Shown: positions 21,601 through 33,535 of the stretch, piece by piece | How positions within the stretch are numbered: the stretch's first letter is position 1 | Layout: each line of letters opens with the position of its first letter | NCBI GenBank assembly: GCA_950097015.1 | Contig: CATNEN010000039.1 | Span: forward strand, 11,068,001 to 11,132,000 | Length of the DNA: 64,000 nucleotides | Direction: 5' to 3' | Source: Macrostomum hystrix | Lineage: Eukaryota > Platyhelminthes > Macrostomidae | The notes under the pieces: generated by a model | Told to the model about the DNA's origin: nothing | The model's input: only the letters and a program-made list of their open reading frames with translations | The model's database searches: none | Translations under genes and position numbers: made by a program

Positions 21601-24600
21601 ACGTGACTCGGAGGTGAGCTGACCCACTAGACACGACTCAGAGGTGAGCTGACCCACTAAACGCGACTCGGAGGTGAGCTGACCCACTAGACACGACTCA
21701 GAGGTGAGCTGACCCACTAGACACGACTCAGAGGTGAGCTGACCCACTAGACGTGACTCGGAGGTGAGCTGACCCACTAGACACGACTCAGAGGTGAGCT
21801 GACCCCACTAGACACGACTCAGAGGTGAGCTGACCCACTAGACGTGACTCGGAGGTGAGCTGAACCACTAGACGTGACTCGGAGGTGAGCTGAACCACTA
21901 GACACGACTCAGAGGTGAGCTGACCGACTAGATACCCACTAGACACGACTCGGAGGTGAGCTGAACCACTAGACACGACTCAGAGGTGAGCTGACCCACG
22001 AGACACGACTCAGAGGTGAGCTGACCCACTAGACGTGACTCGGAGGTGAGCTGACCCACTAGACACGACTCAGAGGTGAGCTGACCCACTAGACACGACT
22101 CAGAGGTGAGCTGACCCACTAGACGTGACTCGGAGGTGAGCTGAACCACTAGACACGACTCAGAGGTGAGCTGACCGACTAGATACCCACTAGACACGAC
22201 TCGGAGGTGAGCTGAACCACTAGACACGACTCAGAGGTGAGCTGACAGACTAGACACGACTCAGAGGTGAGCTGACCCCACTAGACACGACTCAGAGGTG
22301 AGCTGACCCCACTAGACACGACTCAGAGGTGAGCTGACCCACTAGACGTGACTCGGAGGTGAGCTGAACCACTAGACACGACTCAGAGGTGAGCTGACCG
22401 ACTAGATACCCACTAGACACGACTCGGAGGTGAGCTGACCCACTCGACACGACTCAGAGGTGAGCTGACCCACTAGACACGACTCAGAGGTGAGCTGACC
22501 GACTAGATACCCACTAGACACGACTCGGAGGTGAGCTGACCCACTCGACACGACTCGGAGGTGAGCTGACCCACTCAACACGACTCAGAGGTGAGCTGAC
22601 CCACTAGACGTGACTCGGAGGTGAGCTGAACCACTAGACACGACTCAGAGGTGAGCTGACCGACTAGATACCCACTAGACACGACTCGGAGGTGAGCTGA
22701 ACCACTAGACACGACTCAGAGGTGAGCTGACAGACTAGACACGACTCAGAGGTGAGCTGACCCCACTAGACACGACTCAGAGGTGAGCTGACCCCACTAG
22801 ACACGACTCAGAGGTGAGCTGACCCACTAGACGTGACTCGGAGGTGAGCTGAACCACTAGACACGACTCAGAGGTGAGCTGACCGACTAGATACCCACTA
22901 GACACGACTCGGAGGTGAGCTGACCCACTCGACACGACTCAGAGGTGAGCTGACCCACTAGACACGACTCAGAGGTGAGCTGACCGACTAGATACCCACT
23001 AGACACGACTCGGAGGTGAGCTGACCCACTCGACACGACTCGGAGGTGAGCTGACCCACTCGACACGACTCAGAGGTGAGCTAAACTATAAGGTAGCTAC
23101 TCAAGGAAGAGCTAGCTGGAATCAGCATCAACCGGAAGATTTTTCGCCAAGCACTCACGCATTTTTCGATTGCAGGCCCAGAACTTCGCAGAATTCGTCT
23201 AGGCTGATGATGCCGTCGCTGTTCAGGTCGAACATGGTCAGCCATTTCTATGTTGAAGCGGCGGTTGAGTAACTTTGAGTAGTACGTTTAAGTAGGACGG
23301 AATAGCAGACGGAATGACAGACGCACGTCAGAACAGAGAATGACATGCAAAGCGATGGGCAGAATGACATCAAAATGAAACCAGAACGACAGGAATAATG
23401 ACATCAGAATGAAATCAGGATGACATCAGGATGACATCAGAATGAAAGCAGAATGACAGCAGAATGAAGACAGAATGACATCAAAATGAAACCAGAACGA
23501 CAGGAATAATGACATCAGAATGAAATCAGGATGACATCAGGATGACATCAGAATGAAAGCAGAATGACAGCAGAATGAAGGCAGAATGACAGCAAAATGA
23601 AAGCAGAATGACAGCAGAATGACAGCAAAATGAAAGCAGAATGACAGTAGAATGACAGCAAAATGACAGTAGAATGACACCAGAATTACAGCAAAATGAA
23701 AGCAGAATGACAGCAAAATGACAGCAGAATGACAGCAGAGTGACAGCAGAATGAAAGCAGAATGACAGCAAAATGAAAGCAGAATGACAGCAGAATGACA
23801 GCGAAATGACAGTAGAATGACACCAGAATGACAGCAGAATGAAAGCAGAATGAAGGCAGAATGACAGCAAAATGAAAGCAGAATGACAGTAGAATGACAG
23901 CAAAATGACAGTAGAATGACACCAGAATGACAGCAAAATGAAAGCAGAATGACAGCAAAATGATAGCAGAATGACAGCAGAGTGACAGCAGAATGAAAGC
24001 AGAATGACAGCAAAATGAAAGCAGAATGACAGCAGAATGACAGCGAAATGACAGTAGAATGACACCAGAATGACAGCAGAATGAAAGCAGAATGAAGGCA
24101 GAATGACAGCAAAATGAAAGCAGAATGACAGCAAAATGACAGCAGAATGACAGCAGAATGACAGCAGAATGAAAGCAGAATGACAGCAAAATGAAAGCAG
24201 AATGACAGCAGAATGACAGCGAAATGACAGTAGAATGACACCAGAATGACAGCAGAATGACAGCAGAATGAAGGCAGAATGACAGCAGAATGAAAGCAGA
24301 ATGAAGGCAGAATGACAGCAAAATGAAAGCAGAATGACAGTAGAATGACAGCAAAATGACAGTAGAATGACACCAGAATGACAGCAGAATGACAGCAGAA
24401 TGAAGGCAGAATGACAGCAGAATGAAAGCAGAATGACAGCAGAATGACAGCAAAATGAAAGCAGAATGACAGTAGAATGACAGCAAAATGACAGTAGAAT
24501 GACACCAGAATGACAGCAGAATGAAAGCAGAATGACAGCAAAATGAAAGCAGAATGACAGCAAAATGACAGCAGAATGACAGCAGAATGACAGCAGAATG

Positions 24601-25065
24601 ACAGCAGAATGAAAGCAGAATGACAGCAAAATGACAGCAAAATGACAGCAGAATGACAGCAAAATGACAGCAGAATGACAGCAGAATGACAGCAGAATGA
24701 AAGCAGAATTACAGCAAAATGAAAGCAGAATGACAGCAAAATGACAGCAGAATGACAGCAGAATGACAGCAGAATGACAGCAGAATGACAGCGAAATGAA
24801 AGCAGAATGACAGCAGAATGACAGCAAAATGACAGGCAGGCGGGCTCACCTTGATGAAGCTCTCCTGGAAGTTGTTTTTCTTCATGTAGACGCGAAGCTC
24901 CTCCACGGTGATGGTCTCGCTGCCGTCCTGATCGATGGCGATGAAGGCGTCAAGGAAAGGATTGGCTTCAATTGCTGGCTCCTCCTCCTCCTTGGCGTTT
25001 GGCGGGGGGGACCGCAGGTGATGCGTCTGGCGGTACACGCTGGCCAGGTCCGGTCTGGTGTCCAT
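18312..25065 (-). CDS. Tegumental-allergen-like (TAL) protein: two EF-hands plus dynein-light-chain domain; three exons
   Basis: Exons at 25065-24850, 23247-23159 and 18618-18312 join to 203 codons with matching phases (0 and 2) and GT-AG sites throughout. EF-hand 1 is DQDGSETITVEE at residues 45-56, with Glu where Gly is usual at loop position 6. EF-hand 2, FDLNSDGIISLDEF (78-91), has every calcium ligand position filled. Residues from about 112 to 200 match the dynein light chain (LC8) fold, including FRDERDISNDIKQHLDAEFG and MGQYFASYSHE. In parasitic flatworms such proteins (for example SmTAL1/Sm22.6) bind calcium and sit in the tegument; the LC8-like part may dimerise or bind motor complexes. 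The start ATG has a good context (GCCATGG). Length is close to the roughly 190 residues usual for the family. Both introns are filled with minisatellite. Confidence 0.87.
18655..23085. repeat. Intronic minisatellite, 30-bp unit with higher-order blocks
   Basis: The unit is CACTAGACACGACTCAGAGG plus TGAGCTGACC; variants ACGTGACTCGG, AACCACTAAACGCG and an inserted GACTAGATAC segment mark sub-types. Sub-type order repeats over long distances: the block starting near 19785 recurs near 20721, 936 bp away, and blocks near 22400 and 22880 share another order. The array fills nearly all of TAL intron 2 (18619-23158), leaving about 40 bases at the 3' end and 70 at the 5' end. Confidence 0.97.
23159..23247 (-). 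CDS. TAL gene exon 2 (EF-hand 2)
   Basis: An 89-base exon between acceptor CATAG (23249-23248) and donor GC|GTGAGT (23158). It encodes exactly one EF-hand and is too short to have been flagged as an open frame. Phase 0 in, phase 2 out. Confidence 0.85.
23290..24836. repeat. Intronic minisatellite, 11-bp unit
   Basis: AGCAGAATGAC and variants (AGCAAAATGAC, AGTAGAATGAC, ACCAGAATGAC, GGCAGAATGA) repeat about 140 times. The array fills TAL intron 1. The 11-bp period leaves all three minus frames open as a Cys/His/Phe-rich peptide, which is an artefact. Near 23360-23540 a 120-bp block with the AACGACAGGAATAATGACAT segment is duplicated. Confidence 0.96.
24850..25065 (-). CDS. TAL gene exon 1 (72 codons, EF-hand 1)
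   Basis: Runs from ATG (25065-25063) to ATCAAG|GTGAG (donor at 24849). An acidic Glu/Pro stretch precedes the EF-hand. Intron 1 (23248-24849, about 1.6 kb) starts the 11-bp array within 15 bases of the donor. Confidence 0.85.
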
Positions 25066-26310
25066 GGCTCAGGATATCAGCTGCCTTCGACCAATTAGCT
25101 GACAATAGTTGCTACCGTTGGTATGGGCCACAAAATTATCTTCCAAAAGCTGAGTTGCAGCGGTTTAATAGCCCCCGCCTATTATTCGTGCTTCGTGCAG
25201 TTCATCTGTTGGCCGTCAAAATGTTTTATACGCATTTCAACCATTTCCAACCCCCCCACGGGCATCTCAGCAGCAATTCAACTGCAGACCAACCCAAACA
25301 AAACCCCTTGGCTTCGCTGGGCGGTACCTGCGCAGGTATGTGTCTAATTCAGTTCATTTTTGTCTGGCGAGTTTTACTGCGGCAGCTGTTGCACCCGTGC
25401 CAAATGAATGAGAACTCTCCCACCCGCCTTCTCTGACAAACACACAATGAGCTTTTCTTTTCCTGCTCTACAAATTCCATATACTCCTAGTTTTTATAGG
25501 CACAGTTGATGAAAACAAACTTAAAATTTGCATTGAAACACCACCGGCTTGAAGTTGAATTTTTAACACTGATTGCAGCTGGTTACGGACTCAAACGAGA
25601 GGTCACAAGTTCGAATCTTCAGTGGTGCAATCATGGACTAATTGAACTAAAAGAAGTTTTCCTATAATTAGCTACCCTGAGCTCAAACGCGAGGTGAGCA
25701 GTTGAGCATTCATTCTAGGTCATTCTAGGCGCACTGCAGATGCAAGTTTGGGGGTTGTTGTGCTGATGCAACCCTAACAAATGGAATTCGTGCTCAGCTG
25801 CTTCTGGCTCAAGATCTGAGTGTTTTCACGTGTGCAAGGCTTATTGTTTGGCTTACTAGCACAAGCTCTGGTCAAGCCACTCATTGTATTGCCAAACAAA
25901 CAGGTGGCAACTAATTTGGCTACTCAGCTGCAATGTTGCGAAACAAACTGCTGCTATAAAACTACTTTTTTAAGTCTCTGCAATGGCCCAGTGGCACATA
26001 CGGGTGCAAATTCATGGGCAAGATAAGCTAGTAAGCCCCTTCACTTCACCTCCAGCTTTATGAAGGCAGCTTCATCTCAGACGGGAGAAAATGCAAGCGG
26101 CGAGCTGTCAGAAACAGACAGCAAGCTTGTGTGACCCTGGCAAACACTGATAAATATCTAACTCGTAATAGCGTTGCTAGCTCGTTGCCAACCTCGATCC
26201 CACTATGCCACCTGTGCAATCGGTGACCTTTGATGTAACTGGGAGACACAGCTGCAGAATTGCATGGCTGCCTTGGCTAACCTAGCAAAGCTGCGGTCGG
26301 GTTCGTCATG
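25066..26310. other. Upstream region of the TAL gene; tRNA-like relic at about 25565-25640
   Basis: This should hold the TAL promoter on the minus strand, but no clear TATA box is seen. At 25572-25620 a tRNA-like run (box-A-like GCAGCTGGTTA, box-B-like AAGTTCGAATCT) is too mismatched in its T stem for a working tRNA and is read as a SINE relic. Confidence 0.4.
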
Positions 26311-27056
26311 CGGCTAGTGTGAGTGAGGTGAGGCTAGTGTGAGTGAGGTGAGGCTAGTGTGAGTGAGGTGAGGCTAGTGTGAGTGAGGTGAGGCTAGTGT
26401 GAGTGAGGTGAGGCTAGTGTGAGAGAGGTGAGGCTAGTGTGAGAGAGGTGAGGCTAGTGTGAGTGAGGTGAGGCTAGTGTGAGAGAGGTGAGGCTAGTGT
26501 GAGTGAGGTGAGGCTAGTGTGAGTGAGGTGAGGCTAGTGTGAGTGAGGTGAGGCTAGTGTGAGTGAGGTGAGCCTCTTGTGAGTGAGGTGAGGCTAGTGT
26601 GAGTGAGGTGAGGCTAGTGTGATTGAGGTGAGGCTAGTGTGAGTGAGGTGAGGCTAGTGTGAGAGAGGTGAGGCTAGTGTGAGTGAGGTGAGGCTAGTGT
26701 GAGTGAGGTGAGCCTCTTGTGAGTGAGGTGAGGCTAGTGTGAGTGAGGTGAGGCTAGTGTGAGTGAGGTGAGGCTAGTGTGAGTGAGGTGAGGCTAGTGT
26801 GAGTGAGGTGAGGCTAGTGTGAGAGAGGTGAGGCTAGTGTGAGTGAGGTGAGGCTAGTGTGAGTGAGGTGAGGCTAGTGTGAGTGAGGTGAGGCTAGTGT
26901 GATTGAGGTGAGGCTAGTGTGAGAGAGGTGAGGCTAGTGTGAGTGAGGTGAGGCTAGTGTGAGTGAGGTGAGGCTAGTGTGAGAGAGGTGAGGCTAGTGT
27001 GAGCGAGGTGAGGCTAGTGTGAGTCAGGTGAGGCTAGTGTGAGTGAGGTGAGGCTG
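26311..27056. repeat. Minisatellite, 20-bp unit, about 37 copies
   Basis: The unit GAGGCTAGTGTGAGTGAGGT is exactly 20 bp with a few point variants (GAGAG, GATTG, GCCTCTTG). The variant GCCTCTTG recurs 140 bp apart (about 26571 and 26711), pointing to duplication of a seven-unit block. SINE copy 4 ends about 70 bp to the right. Confidence 0.97.
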
Positions 27057-27124
27057 TTGGGTGGGAGAAAAATTAAACGTGGAAAAGACGCGGAAAACTA
27101 ACAAACCAAGCTGGTTGAAAAACA

Positions 27125-27490
27125 ATAGTAATTCAATGATAATTGCAAGAGGGCTGCGGGCAGTGTCAAATCATTTGGTGACACTAGACCGGCAGCCAGC
27201 GAGGAGGCAATTCTACCCATTTCGCTGACTCCTGAGCGCACACGCACACAGAGACCTACCCAGGCACACGCTCACACAGGTGTGTACATCGGGCCTGACT
27301 TGCTCATCGTCACGCAGTGTACATTTCACTGTGCCTTGGAGGTTGGCCCTCAAGGGTGTAAATTGCACGACAAGCCCCCAAGCCTTCTCTCCAAGGCTGC
27401 ACCCCAAATAAATGTGGCCTCGCCGCGCGGAATCGAGCTTAGGGACCTTGGTGCGAGAGGCCAACGCGTTCACCGCTCTGCCACTCACCC
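27125..27490 (-). repeat. SINE family copy 4, tRNA-derived, most complete
   Basis: On the minus strand from about 27490 the head reads GTGGCAGAGCGGTGAACGCG (box-A-like TGGCAGAGCGG) and then AGCTCGATTCCGCG (box-B-like), at tRNA spacing. A unique body follows, then the palindromic core CACAGGTGTGTACA, the CGCTGACTCCTGAGCGCACA block and a GAGGGCTGC end. Pol III transcription from the tRNA-like head is known for such SINEs and inferred here. Confidence 0.8.
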
Positions 27491-28059
27491 CGAAGCAAGC
27501 TGGCTTAGTGGCAGCTATCACGTGTACTTTATGAAGTACACTCCACCTGACATCACCTGAAGCACGTTAAGTTGCTAATGCGTTTGCAACTTAAATGCGT
27601 AACAATTGTGAAATTTCAGATTTATCAAGAAGAAGCCAAATCCGCTGGTTTCGCTGTTTGGTGAGAAGCCTGGCAACCGCAAGCGAGTTTTGATACTCGA
27701 AGATTTGTGGCAGCATTGCTAACTGCGACAGTACTAACTGTGAGCTCTGTTTATGTGTCGCAGGGACTCACTTGGCTTGTTATTTTGTTCTTCAGTGCAA
27801 AAACAAACTGACCTCGCGCTGAAAAAAATATATTTTGTGGAATTTATTTTCCACTTCAACAACGCGGGTGACTCATCGCAGTAGGCCTAGCGCGGGATTT
27901 GAGGTTCCTACTGGGAAACACGGAAGTGAAATTGCAGAAGACCTTCTCAGCTGGTTATTTTTATCCCTCAGAATTGCGCTTTTCTCTGCTGAGGTACACA
28001 ACAATGTCAGCCGCCTTACACTATTTGTGCGCATCAGTGTAGGAAGTGCCAACCACCGA
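27491..28059. other. Intergenic, no gene supported
   Basis: Short open frames only; nothing recognised. Confidence 0.5.
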
Positions 28060-28255
28060 AGATGGCTTCCTACTGCGGCGATGCGGGGGTTAACGTCAAC
28101 AGGAAAGACGGCGTGCTTGGCTGCACCGACGACCTCATCCTGCTGCCCTCAGCCGTACGGCTCGTAGATGGCGCCCAGCTGGACAGGCTGGCTGGCGCTG
28201 CAGCGAGCGTCGGCCTGGTGGTCAATATGAAGAAGACCGTCGTGCTCTGCCGTCG
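28060..28255 (+). pseudogene. Reverse transcriptase fragment (non-LTR)
   Basis: A short frame encodes DDLILLPSAVRLVDGAQLD and GLVVNMKKTVVLC, which match the catalytic-loop strand and the following helix of non-LTR reverse transcriptases. The residues normally before DD are changed (CTDD rather than YADD or FADD). The fragment breaks at about 28255, where an oppositely oriented retroelement begins. Confidence 0.7.
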
Positions 28256-30330
28256 AGTTTGCGGTTTCTTTCAGCGCAGTCGCGAGGGAAAAGGCGACAG
28301 TCAGATTTGCTCGGGTTGATTTGGCAAGTCTGGGCCCAGGACTTTACCCGTTGCAGAGCAAGCTGGAGACGCTCAGTCACTCCTTTCAGATTGCGGCCGT
28401 GGCCCAAAGGGCCAGGTCATCAGCATATCCACTGTAGCTAACGTCCGGGACCGTACAATCGTTCCAGGCGGTTGACGTAGATTAGGAAGAGAATCGGTGG
28501 GCAACAGCTCTCTGGGCAGTCCTTCACGGAGCCGCCTCCACTTCTCTATGGCGTTGAAAATCCTGTAGCTATCTGCCTCCCTTCCAGGAAGCTATCAAAG
28601 CATGAAACCATACAAGCACACGTCACGAGATAAGGCACGAAAACAGTCCAGCGGGATAGCGATTGTTTAAAGGTGCGGATTGCATCCCGGATGGCCTGCA
28701 CACGTCTGGTGAGTTTTCCAGTAGCGGTCGAAGGTCCCATCCAATCTGTCAATGCCATCGGGTCCACATTTTTGTTCCCTGTCCATTTTGGACAAGGCAC
28801 GGCGCAGTTCGCCCATGTTGAGTGGTCTATGGTAGCCTCCTGGGGTCCGTTTAGTAACTCTGGAGCCGGTTGGCGACCTCAACTTTGAACTTACGGTCGG
28901 CAACATCGAGCTTGAGCGTGCTGACACCTTCAAAGTAGAGTCCGATGTTATCGGCTTTTTTAAGGTCTGTTAGTGCTCAGTGCACTCTCTCCACCCCTCG
29001 CTCTCTCCACCTACGCGCGTGTACGCTCTACTCGTATGCATGCGATTATGTAACGCCTCGTCCGCACGTTGCCGGCGTCCATCTACAAATAGCCAAATAC
29101 ACACGGCCCAAAGCGGCCTGATGTTTTTCTCACTAGCAAACAAGTGCACTACAAGGTCTGAGGGCCTCAGATCTTTTTTAAGGGCCCTTGCCCAAAGGCA
29201 ATGAGAGTCTCCTGCTGATTGTCGCGTTTTCCACCGTTGCCGAGACTTTTAATCGTTCTCCAGACTTTGCAGAGATTTTTTTAGTCCAAAAGTTTGCTGA
29301 CAAACTCACGCTAGTACTCCCGTTTCTTCTCAGTGCATTTACTCGTGACTTTTGGCGACCCATTCCACCGGGTATGCTCACTTCTCTCTGAGGCGATTGC
29401 GTTCCTTACGTAGATTGGTGAGCTTCTCATCCCAGTATGGGCGAGCCTTGTTGAGGTCGTCAGCAAAGCTCTCGAGTTGTTCCTGGTTGCCGGTTCAGTC
29501 CGCAATCTTCCAGGGCCATCCCAGGCGCGAGCGTTCCAACAAGCTTTGCCGAGTACAGTTGACAGAAATGAGGATCCGTTTGTTATCGGATTCTAGCTCA
29601 TTCAGGCAGGTCCTGGTGCATTTGGAGGCCAGCAGCTCGCTGGCAATGGAGAGGTCCGGGACACTTGTCCGCTGGTCCCCGTTGTAGCCAGCAGTCTATG
29701 CTCGGATTTTAATGCGAATCTTCACCCTCAATACGGATAGAAGGGTGATAGACCCTTGGTCAAGATGATATTATCGCGGGCCGTCGTATTGATGACAACG
29801 CGACATCCTTCTGTGCAGCCTCCTGACCAGCCGCGCAGCTTTCTGTATGGGATACCGTTCCGGAGAAACAGAAGCAGGCCCCCTTCTGATAGAGGGGTCA
29901 AGCAGCGCCACTCTGCGGTCTTTGCGAATGGTGCTGTAGCCGGGAATTTTCGGGGTCTTCAAGAAGGATGCTAGCTTAGCTGCAGGCGCACCGCCAGCTC
30001 TTCCAGTTCACCGAGCTTGTTGTTGATGCCGTCAGCGTTCCACTGCAAAATTTTTAGGGATCCTTGGTTCAGCAGCCACTCCAAACTCCTGCCGGGGTTG
30101 GGTCAGCCTCGGGTGAAGAGTGATTGGATCGGCTAGAAGCGGTAGTACAGGGCTGGCGGCACCAAAGACCCTGGCGAACGTCATTCCTTTGCGAATATGC
30201 CTTCGCGCGATTCCATGGTGACAATTCCATGCATTTCCAGTCAGGTTTGTCCGCGGCATAACGGCTGAGGCCGTTAAGCGTTGCAGCACAGGAATTTATG
30301 CTAGAGCGCCTGCCGCCAGTGACATAGCCA
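28256..30330 (-). pseudogene. Degenerate non-LTR retrotransposon (endonuclease to RT)
   Basis: Read from right to left: an apurinic-type endonuclease start (KILQWNADGINNK near 30000-30060, then KTPKIPGYSTIRKDR near 29910-29960), a linker resembling the pre-RT region (FVSKLL...VWRTIKSL near 29220-29330), then an RT start (GELRRALSKMDREQKCGPDG near 28790). Many stops and frame changes separate the pieces, and about 200 bp near 28970-29170 look foreign. The order of domains fits a Jockey/CR1/I-type ORF2. It is too decayed to assign to a clade. Confidence 0.7.
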
Positions 30331-30667
30331 GGGTTTTGTCTGGGGTTGGGGGGCAGCGCCTTTTGGGGGTGCCACTACTGGGGAATGAGCCACTACTGCC
30401 ACAGGATGGTGACCAAAAGGATTGATGACACACTCAGGCAGTCCTGGTGTTCGTGTTATGGTGCTATTCAACCTCGCTCTGCTTGTGTAATCGACGTTAA
30501 CCTCCGCGACAGAAACGCGGCATTAAAGAGGACACACCGCGGGGCGATGTACCGTTCGTTGAGACCGCGGGATATTGATGTTCTTGCTGCTATTGTTGCC
30601 ATTGTTAGTCTTGTTTTGAAAACTGTGCTTTGTTCTCAGCTACGTTGTTGTAATGTTGTTGTATCAC

Positions 30668-31735
30668 GGTGACAGTGTGTGTGCATCAGTGTCATTACAG
30701 TGTGGATCAGTTTCATCACAGTGTGCATCAGTGTCATCACAGTGTGTGTGCATCAGTGTCATCACAGTGTGTGTGCATCAGTGTCATTACAGTGTGGATC
30801 AGTTTCATCAGTGTGCATCAGTGTCATCACAGTGTGTGTGCATCAGTGTCATCACAGTGTGCATCAGTGTCATCACAGTGTGTGTGCATCAGTGTCATCA
30901 CAGTGTGCATCAGTGTCATCACAGTGTGTGTGCATCAGTGTCATTACAGTGTGGATCAGTTTCATCAGTGTGCATCAGTGTCATCACAGTGTGTGTGCAT
31001 CAGTGTCATCACAGTGTGCATCAGTGTCATCACAGTGTGTGTGCATCAGTGTCATCACAGTGTGCATCAGTGTCATCACAGTGTGTGTGCATCAGTGTCA
31101 TCACAGTGTGCATCAGTGTCATCACAGTGTGTGTGCATCAGTGTCATCACAGTGTGTGTGCATCAGTGTCATCACAGTGTGTGTGCATCAGTGTCATTAC
31201 AGTGTGGATCAGTTTCATCACAGTGTGCATCAGTGTCATCACAGTGTGTGTGCATCAGTGTCATTACAGTGTGGATCAGTTTCATCAGTGTGCATCAGTG
31301 TCATCACAGTGTGTGTGCATCAGTGTCATCACAGTGTGCATCAGTGTCATCACAGTGTGCATCAGTTTCATCACAGTGTGCATCAGTGTCATCACAGTGT
31401 GCATCAGTGTCATCACAGTGTGTGTGCATCAGTGTCATCACAGTGTGCATCAGTGTCATCACAGTGTGTGTGCATCAGTGTCATCACAGTGTGTGTGCAT
31501 CAGTGTCATCACAGTGTGCATCAGTGTCATCACAGTGTGTGTGCATCAGTGTCATCACAGTGTGTGTGCATCAGTGTCATCACAGTGTGTGTGCATCAGT
31601 GTCATCACAGTGTGTGTGCATCAGTGTCATGACAGTGTGAATCAGTGTCCTCATAGTGTTCCAGTGTGTGTGCATCAGTGTCATGACAGTGTGAATCAGT
31701 GTCCTCATAGTGTTCCAGTGTGTGTGCATCAGTAT
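30668..31735. repeat. Minisatellite, 21/25-bp mixed units
   Basis: TGTGCATCAGTGTCATCACA plus one base alternates with a form carrying an extra TGTG, and with CATTACAGTGTGGATCAGTT variants. All three plus frames are open through it; these Cys/His/Val/Ser frames are artefacts. The 330 bp to the left hold nothing recognised. Confidence 0.95.
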
Positions 31736-32814
31736 AAGCTGAACATCAGTGGTACATCATACGACACACTTCCAGTGGATATGTTTTTCTTAGAACTGGG
31801 TCCTTGTCGCAATGTCGGGTTCGGGCTATTAATAACTATAAATGTCATCATTTATGAAGTCCCACAGCTCAATAAGATGTCAAGCACTACTTTAAAAGGC
31901 CTAGATAGAGTACGCGCTTCTACATCCCAATCGTCTTTACTTGGGGGGGGGTAGAATGAAAATGAAATCTGCTCGTGACATTCGTTTTTACTGCCGCAGC
32001 TCAAGTACTAGGGCTTAGGAGTCCTGACGACATAGGTGTGAATTATAAAACTGCCCCACACAGACATCTCAGCACAGCCACTGATAATTATCAATCTTAT
32101 CAATCCTGATATCCTGATATCCTGATATCAATCAATCTGCTTATCAGTCTTAGCAGACAAACACTTGTGTTATTATAGCTGATGCTAGCACAAAGCTGAG
32201 ATTTAATCAATTTTTGCTTGTCTCAGAGCTCTTTTTTTGACAACGAAAATGAAATCAGGAGCGGAAGCCGCGGCGCAGACTATGGGAAGATCTGGGGGGA
32301 AAACTGGGAAATCGACACTGCCCCCTGAGCTGCTGCGGAAGGCGATTCGAAAGGAAAATTCCAGAGACCGAAGAACTGACGATAAACACGCAGCAGGGAA
32401 ATACAAAACAATTCTCCGGCTTTGCTGGCAGCAGCCGAGGGGCCTCAGCCTCAGCTGCGTGGCCAGCCTCCAGGGCGACCACCCCTCCTCCTTCCGCTTG
32501 TCTAATTTGCTTCGCACTGCACAGGAAGTGAGGCGACACGGCCGAATGGCACCCCCGCTCAGACGAGCCCGCCTGCAGCCCTGCGCTCTGTTTTTGAAGG
32601 CCGAGGCTTGAAAATGCCTTCCTGTTTAGCGGCCTGAAGTGCAGCCTGGCTGCAGCTGCTGCTACATGGAGAGGCTGAATGGAATATCTGTTGGCCTGAC
32701 CATCTTTGGACACTCTGGAATTATTCTAAATAGGAAGCCATCAATTATTTCCTATTGAATATTTGCAGCAAACAATTTAATGAGCAATACGTTTATATGC
32801 TTAGTGACCGTCCT
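31736..32814. other. Intergenic; weak open frames at 32203-32713
   Basis: The stretch 32200-32640 is GC-richer than its surroundings, with open frames on both strands up to 152 codons. None has a recognisable domain or splice context, so no gene is called. Confidence 0.4.
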
Positions 32815-33535
32815 AACACTAGCCTCAATCTGAGCAGTATGGCCTCAATCTGAGCAGTATGGCCTGAATCTGAGCAGTATGGCCTCAATCTAAGCAGTAT
32901 AAGCCTCAATCTGAGCACTATAGCCTCAATCTGAGCAGTATAAGCCTCAATCTGAGCAGTATTGCCTGAATCTGAGCAGTATTGCCTCAATCTGAGCAGT
33001 ATAAGCCTCAATCTGAGCAGTATGGCCTCAATCTGAGCACTATAGCCTCAATCTGAGCAGTATAAGCCTCAATCTGAGCAGTATAAGCCTCAATCTGAGC
33101 AGTATAAGCCTCAATCTGAGCAGTATAAGCCTCAATCTGAGCAGTATAAGCCTCAATCTGAGCAGTATTGCCTGAATCTGAGCAGTATTGCCTCAATCTG
33201 AGCAGTATTGCCTCAATCTGAGCAGTATGGCCTCAATCTGAGCAGTATTGCCTCAATCTGAGCAGTATGGCCTCAATCTAAGCAGTATAAGCCTCAATCT
33301 GAGCAGTATTGCCTCAATCTGAGCACTATAGCCTCAATCTGAGCAGTATAAGCCTCAATCTGAGCAGTATGGCCTCAATCTGAGCAGTATTGCCTCAATC
33401 TGAGCACTATAGCCTCAATCTGAGCACTATAGCCTCAATCTGAGCAGTATACGATGCTCGTAAGCCTCAATCTGAGCAGTATGGCCTGAATCTGAGCAGT
33501 ATGGCCTCAATCTGAGCACTAGCCTCAATCTGTAA
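32815..33535. repeat. Minisatellite, 20/21-bp unit
   Basis: TGAGCAGTATGGCCTCAATC and the longer TGAGCAGTATAAGCCTCAAT plus C alternate about 35 times with TATTGCC and CACTATAGCC variants. Confidence 0.95.

Noticed and set aside
23526-24827. 433-codon Cys/His-rich frame
   Set aside because: It is the 11-bp array in TAL intron 1 read on the gene strand; exon 1 has a proper donor before it.
25565-25640. tRNA-like run with box A and box B resemblance
   Set aside because: The T stem has mismatches and no acceptor stem is found; more likely a SINE relic.
32203-32713. Overlapping open frames up to 152 codons on both strands
   Set aside because: No domain, no splice context and mutual overlap; GC-rich sequence alone can produce them.
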